Source of the DNA: Acidobacteriaceae bacterium
GTDB lineage: Bacteria > Acidobacteriota > Terriglobia > Terriglobales > Acidobacteriaceae
Assembly (NCBI GenBank): GCA_025355505.1
Contig: JANXZM010000002.1
Coordinates: forward strand, 1-36,572
DNA length: 36,572 nt
Direction of reading: 5' to 3'
The notes under the pieces were generated by a model that saw only the letters and a program-made list of their open reading frames with translations, made no database searches and was not told the origin of the DNA. The translations under genes and the position numbers were made by a program. Position 1 is the first letter of the stretch. Each line of letters starts with the position of its first letter. Shown here piece by piece: positions 33,194-36,572 of this stretch.

Positions 33194-33275
33194 GGTGGAG
33201 TGCCGGGCGTCCCCGCCCGGCTGAACCCTTCGGCTGCGCTCAGGGCAGGCTCGCGAGGACGCCGGTGACTCCACC
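33194..33275 (-). repeat. Nested inverted-repeat element, copy 4
   Basis: The outer arms GGTGGAGT (33194-33201) and ACTCCACC (33268-33275) are perfect complements. The core hairpin CCGGGCGTCCCCGCCCGG is at 33203-33220, on the opposite strand to the other copies. The inside also carries CTTCGGCTGCGCTCAGG, a second repeat-type sequence. Confidence 0.85.
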
Positions 33276-33298
33276 GCATGAATGAACAAGTGGTCGCG

Positions 33299-33547
33299 CT
33301 AGACTTCTTTCATCTTGAGCTTGCCCTTGTTTTCTTCAATAAACACTTTAAGTTCGGGGACCGCGTTGAGCAGCTTAGTCCACTGTTCGTAGTAGAGGGT
33401 CACTGGAAAGCGGCCGAGTCCGTAGACGCTGACGCCACCCTTCTCGCTTACGCGGAACTGCATGACGCCGCTTCTAGTTTTGGTTTCCACCTGTTTTTCC
33501 AGATCTGACAGGCGACTTTTCAATTCTTCATAAGTTGGTTCAGTCAT
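33299..33547 (-). CDS. Conserved-looking small protein of unknown function
   Basis: From the ATG at 33547 this gives 82 residues: a helical, charged start (MTEPTYEELKSRLSDLEKQ, coiled-coil-like) and a compact second half with KTRSGVMQFRVSEKGGVSVYGLGRFPVTLYYEQW, which looks like a small beta domain, then a lysine-rich tail. GAGGTG seven bases before the ATG is a good Shine-Dalgarno. I cannot name the family. It may be a dimer through the N-terminal coiled coil. It lies between two repeat elements, and the patatin gene follows on the same strand. Confidence 0.75.
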   Translation of the reverse strand: MTEPTYEELKSRLSDLEKQVETKTRSGVMQFRVSEKGGVSVYGLGRFPVTLYYEQWTKLLNAVPELKVFIEENKGKLKMKEV

Positions 33548-33634
33548 CAATGCACCTCGAATCATTCTTTTTTATCATAGGGCGGCAATCCTTGGGTGAC
33601 AGTAGGCTTCCGTCGAGGCAAACTTTGGCAGCTC

Positions 33635-33691
33635 GATGGAGCGACGGGCGTCTCGCCTGTCCAGCCGGGCGGGGACGCCCGGCACTCCATC
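33635..33691 (+). repeat. Nested inverted-repeat element, copy 5
   Basis: GATGGAGCG and CACTCCATC form the outer arms with one mismatch. The core hairpin is at 33665-33682. It ends five bases before the patatin gene's stop codon, so here too an element abuts a gene 3' end. Confidence 0.85.
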
Positions 33692-33696
33692 GGTTC

Positions 33697-35922
33697 TCAG
33701 AAGAACCGGCCCACCTTGAAGAAAAACTTGCGGTGCTGGTTATCTCCGATGCTCCCGCCAAAGAACATGGGGCCAAACAACGTTTGGAACAGAACACCGA
33801 CGGTTACGTCCTGCGCGACCTTTGCAGCGTAGACCGGTTGACCGTAAGCCTTTCCCGCCTCGTACATCGTAAGCAGATAAAGATTCTGCTTCAACAGAGG
33901 CGAGATTTCCCGCAACTTGTAGAGCAATGCCGGTTGCAGTAAAAAATACTGGTTCGTCAACAGCTCGTTGGTGCCGTAAGCTCCGAGGCGCAACGGGCCG
34001 CCGAGGCTAAAGGGCGGGAAGCCAGTGTGCTTGGTCGAGAATGCGGTGCCGCCCGATGCGAAGAGCAGCACTGAGGACTTTAGGCTGGTACGCTTGGCCA
34101 GCCCCAGACGCAGTTCCTCGGTCGGCACCACGTCGCGGGTGCCCGGGGCAGTGTCACGAAACTTAAAGGTGGACTCCAAGCGGGCTCCTCTGCGCGGAAT
34201 CACGGGATCATCAAAGCGATCCAGCCGGTAGCGCACCGACGTGATGCCGAACCGTCCGCGGACCGCTGGCGCTACCGGAATCCCCAGATCCTCGCTGACC
34301 TTCTGATATCCGGCCTCATATCCAACGCGCAGTTCCGCGCCCCGTCCAAATGTATAACCCAGGTCCAGGCCTCCGCCCATGACCCGGTTGCGGTACTCAC
34401 CCAGAAGCTTGTTGCGCTGGTACACGAAAAACGGGCTGCTGTCGGCGATGCCATGCACTGCGACAAACCAGCCCGTATGGGAGGTGAAGGGATGAAAGTA
34501 TTCTGTTTTCAGTCCATACTCGGAGCCCGCGATAAAATCGTTCCGCCACTCCGAGCCGAAACCACCGAGATCAAGGAACGTGATGCGCCCTCCTACCTCG
34601 AACAGGACATTTTTGTAGTCCGACCCGTCAATGACCAATGTAGGATGCACGGTTGGCGGCGCGTAATCTTTTTCTTCGGCTTCGACGGCGAGCCCATGCT
34701 TGCCGTCGCGTTCCACGTCGCGATAGCCAGCTCTGGCGAAGCGTCCCAGACCGGTGACCGCCATCATCTTCTCGTCCAGTTCTTGGGGATCAATCGGTTC
34801 ACCTGGGAGGTCGGACAGTTGGTGCTGAAGCCCCTTAAGCACGTCCCCGCCAGCGCCGGTGACTTCCACAAACTGGGGCACCGGGATGGGCCTGCGTTTT
34901 GCATTGCGTGCAGCCACGATCTGCCGCCACTGGTCCTCGTCAACCCGGAAACGGGAAAGCAGCGTGCTTTTCACCTGCGCGGCTTTGTATCCTTCAGCCT
35001 CGAGCTGGTTGAAGAGTGTGTAGTCGGTGATATCGAATCGCTCCACGTCCACCGTCAGCAGGATGTCAGCGTTCTCCATGCTGCGCAGTTCGTTGAGGGC
35101 GATGCTCACGGTAGCCGAGCGCTGCAACACACCCAGCGTGGAGAGCGATGCCTTCGGATCCAAGCGAGCCGCCTTCAGATGAACTGCGATCACAATATCG
35201 GCGCCCATTTGCCGGGCTACGTCCACCGGCAAGTTATCGAGCAGGCCGCCATCAACCAACAAGCGGCTGCCATCGCGTACCGGAGTGAAAAATGCCGGCA
35301 ATGACATCGAAGCTCGCATCGCTTTCGAGAGCGAGCCCTGGTCGAACACGTAGGGTTTTCCCGATACCAGATCGGCCGCCACGCAACGGAATGGGATCGG
35401 CAAGTCGTCGAAGCTATTCATTTCCGAATAAGGCAAGCCGACTCGGTCCAGAATCAATCCCACCTGCTGTCCGGAATTAAAGCTGCTGGGAAACTGAGCG
35501 CCTTGCTTCAACCCGAATTCGAAGGCATTCTGATAATCTCGGCGATCTTCTTTCCGGCGGAACGACAGGTCTCTGTACAGCGTGACCCCACGCAGAACTT
35601 CGTTCCACTTGATGTTGCGAATCAAAACTTCGATCTGGTCGGACGATTCGCCGGTGGCGTAGATTCCTCCGATCAAACCGCCCATGCTGGTGCCAGCAAT
35701 CACGTCGACCGGTATCCGGTTTTGCTCCAGCCACTTGATCACCCCGACGTGCGCCAACCCGAGCGCACCGCCGCCTTCGAGCACCAGGCCGACGCGCGGC
35801 CGTTGGCTGCCGGGCGGCGGTGCCGCCTTGTTGACTTCTGGTGGGGCGGCGGCGCCAGGATTGTCCTGTGCCCATAAGCTCGAGAAAAGCATCAGGCAAA
35901 CCGCGAATCTATAAAGTTTCAT
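33697..35922 (-). CDS. Patatin-like phospholipase, Type Vd autotransporter
   Basis: This 741-residue protein looks like a PlpD-type (Type Vd) autotransporter. It has a signal peptide (hydrophobic 5-17, cleavage near WA-Q), then a patatin domain (about 43-310) with the oxyanion GGGALG, nucleophile S79 in GTSMGG and the dyad aspartate D224 in VDGG. A POTRA-like stretch (about 345-410) leads to a 16-strand-type beta barrel with many alternating strands, ending KVGRFF, a terminal Phe as required for outer membrane assembly. This places the lipase at the surface of a Gram-negative cell. The Shine-Dalgarno TAGGAG is seven bases before the ATG. Its substrates (phospholipids or other acyl esters) are inferred from the family. 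It ends beside a repeat element. Confidence 0.92.
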   Translation of the reverse strand: MKLYRFAVCLMLFSSLWAQDNPGAAAPPEVNKAAPPPGSQRPRVGLVLEGGGALGLAHVGVIKWLEQNRIPVDVIAGTSMGGLIGGIYATGESSDQIEVLIRNIKWNEVLRGVTLYRDLSFRRKEDRRDYQNAFEFGLKQGAQFPSSFNSGQQVGLILDRVGLPYSEMNSFDDLPIPFRCVAADLVSGKPYVFDQGSLSKAMRASMSLPAFFTPVRDGSRLLVDGGLLDNLPVDVARQMGADIVIAVHLKAARLDPKASLSTLGVLQRSATVSIALNELRSMENADILLTVDVERFDITDYTLFNQLEAEGYKAAQVKSTLLSRFRVDEDQWRQIVAARNAKRRPIPVPQFVEVTGAGGDVLKGLQHQLSDLPGEPIDPQELDEKMMAVTGLGRFARAGYRDVERDGKHGLAVEAEEKDYAPPTVHPTLVIDGSDYKNVLFEVGGRITFLDLGGFGSEWRNDFIAGSEYGLKTEYFHPFTSHTGWFVAVHGIADSSPFFVYQRNKLLGEYRNRVMGGGLDLGYTFGRGAELRVGYEAGYQKVSEDLGIPVAPAVRGRFGITSVRYRLDRFDDPVIPRRGARLESTFKFRDTAPGTRDVVPTEELRLGLAKRTSLKSSVLLFASGGTAFSTKHTGFPPFSLGGPLRLGAYGTNELLTNQYFLLQPALLYKLREISPLLKQNLYLLTMYEAGKAYGQPVYAAKVAQDVTVGVLFQTLFGPMFFGGSIGDNQHRKFFFKVGRFF

Positions 35923-36156
35923 TGCATCTCCTAATGAATGACGAAACTTAAAGATGACACGTTGGGCTGCAAAAAAACAGGCCGAGGCCCATGAACTGCG
36001 AATTCAGCTGCGAACTCCCGGTTCTACTACTGCGGCAGCTTTCCTTTAGTTGAAAAACTCTTCACCATCGTCCTTGCCAGCGAACGCTGCCTCGCCATGT
36101 CTTGCTGCCATAAGGGGTTGCGGTCCCTGCTCCCGGGCCGGGGATGGAAGGGCAAA

Positions 36157-36165
36157 TGCTAAACT
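36157..36165 (+). promoter_or_regulatory. Extended -10-like element before the small membrane peptide
   Basis: TGCTAAACT has the TGn extension and a TAAACT hexamer. It is 49 bases before the ATG at 36214. The upstream 234 bases after the patatin start hold no gene. Confidence 0.35.
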
Positions 36166-36213
36166 AACTGTAGCAAGAAATTGCGCAGGGAGAACCGAGG
36201 GGAGAAACTAAGG

Positions 36214-36357
36214 ATGGCGAAATTAGTGAAGAATGCACTTTTTGAGAGCGTGCCCATGCTGGTGCTGTTAGGGCTGCTGGCCGGTGCCGTGGGAGGGCTG
36301 GGAATCGGCCTGATCCAGATGAAGGCCGCGTCGTCTTCAACCAGCACTAGCAAGTAA
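36214..36357 (+). CDS. Small single-span membrane peptide (47 residues)
   Basis: The frame reads MAKLVKNALFESVPML, then one hydrophobic helix of about 22 residues with regular glycines (LLGLLAGAVGGLGIGL), then a Ser/Thr-rich tail ending TSK. The glycine spacing resembles a helix-packing zipper, so it may oligomerise. A GGGGAG Shine-Dalgarno lies nine bases before the ATG. Basic residues lie at the N-terminus, so the tail should be outside. I do not recognise a family. It stands between the patatin gene and tRNA-Gly and was likely missed by ordinary gene calling because it is short. Confidence 0.6.
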   Translation: MAKLVKNALFESVPMLVLLGLLAGAVGGLGIGLIQMKAASSSTSTSK

Positions 36358-36388
36358 ATTCTGATTTCCGCAGGAATCAACAAGAGTT

Positions 36389-36463
36389 TGGAGCGGGAGA
36401 CGGGGATCGAACCCGTGACATCCAGCTTGGGAAGCTGGCGTTCTACCGCTGAACTACTCCCGC
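36389..36463 (-). tRNA. tRNA-Gly(CCC)
   Basis: Read on the minus strand the cloverleaf has acceptor GCGGGAG/CTCCCGC, anticodon arm CCAGC-TTCCCAA-GCTGG with anticodon CCC, T-arm with GGTTCGATCCC, discriminator U, and an encoded CCA. It decodes GGG glycine codons. The 109 bases after it to the window end hold nothing I can support. Confidence 0.97.
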
Positions 36464-36572
36464 TCAACTTCGTTAGACTACCATTCCGCAGTATCCAAGA
36501 CAACGCACTCTAAGAACGGGTAGTGGGTCAGTTCACGATGCAACCTACAAAACCCTGAATCACCAAGGGCAC

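Noticed and set aside
33071-33289. Minus-strand ORF reading CPERSRRVQPGGDARHS
   Set aside because: It is translated repeat DNA of element copy 4, a common false gene in repeat-rich genomes.
1-36572. CRISPR array
   Set aside because: No series of equal direct repeats with unique spacers was seen; repeats here are palindromic, dispersed or one tandem duplication.

Overview
The window looks like chromosomal DNA of a free-living, GC-rich, Gram-negative-type bacterium, most likely an Acidobacteriota (Terriglobia-like, soil) genome. This is inferred from the mix of genes (UPF0173 hydrolase, DUF151 nuclease, YpdA-type flavoprotein, GAF/RsbU phosphatase, Type Vd patatin autotransporter with a C-terminal Phe, lipoproteins), from frequent GTG/TTG starts, and from many small palindromic intergenic repeats. 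It was not checked against a database.

Layout. 1-373 holds no convincing gene. 374-5080: an unknown protein with a GNAT-like module, then yebC, tlyA and nadK. 5118-7690: a two-gene hydrolase operon (secreted amidohydrolase and alpha/beta hydrolase). 7702-11436 (minus): hpt, a two-GAF RsbU-type phosphatase and lysA, the last two joined by a 4-base overlap. 11578-14145: UPF0173 metallo-hydrolase, O-methyltransferase and a YpdA-like flavoprotein. 14146-17870 is a lower-GC, gene-poor accessory stretch centred on a stand-alone SIR2-like protein (candidate NAD-degrading defence gene), flanked by decayed repeat sequence, a small minus-strand ORF, a probably frameshifted gene and a lipoprotein. 17999-21840: miaB, a DUF151 nuclease and two uncharacterised genes; the miaB/nuclease junction carries a tandem duplication of about 200 bp. 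22007-24106: truB, a rhomboid protease and a small membrane protein. 24319-26653 (minus): two tandem 6-pyruvoyl-tetrahydropterin synthase paralogues, folE and an SDR reductase, a set that could make a tetrahydropterin. 26719-28434: a family 4 glycosyltransferase and a TlpA-like thioredoxin lipoprotein. 28545-31423: a Cu+/Ag+ P-type ATPase divergent from a small HMA-fold protein that lacks metal-binding cysteines. 31902-32303: tRNA-Arg(ACG) next to a 5'-truncated DinB-family fragment. 32346-36463: an esterase, a conserved small protein, a patatin autotransporter, a 47-residue membrane peptide and tRNA-Gly(CCC).

Three things stand out beyond ordinary gene content. A family of nested inverted-repeat elements (core CCGGGCG-GGGA-CGCCCGG with TGGAG/CTCCA outer arms) occurs five times, sits inside the miaB/nuclease tandem duplication, and supplies the last codons of the glycosyltransferase. 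The SIR2-like gene lies in a compositionally distinct island. The pterin cluster holds two complete but different PTPS enzymes of the animal-like CNNPxGHGHNY type. Most other genes are housekeeping functions with recognisable catalytic motifs.
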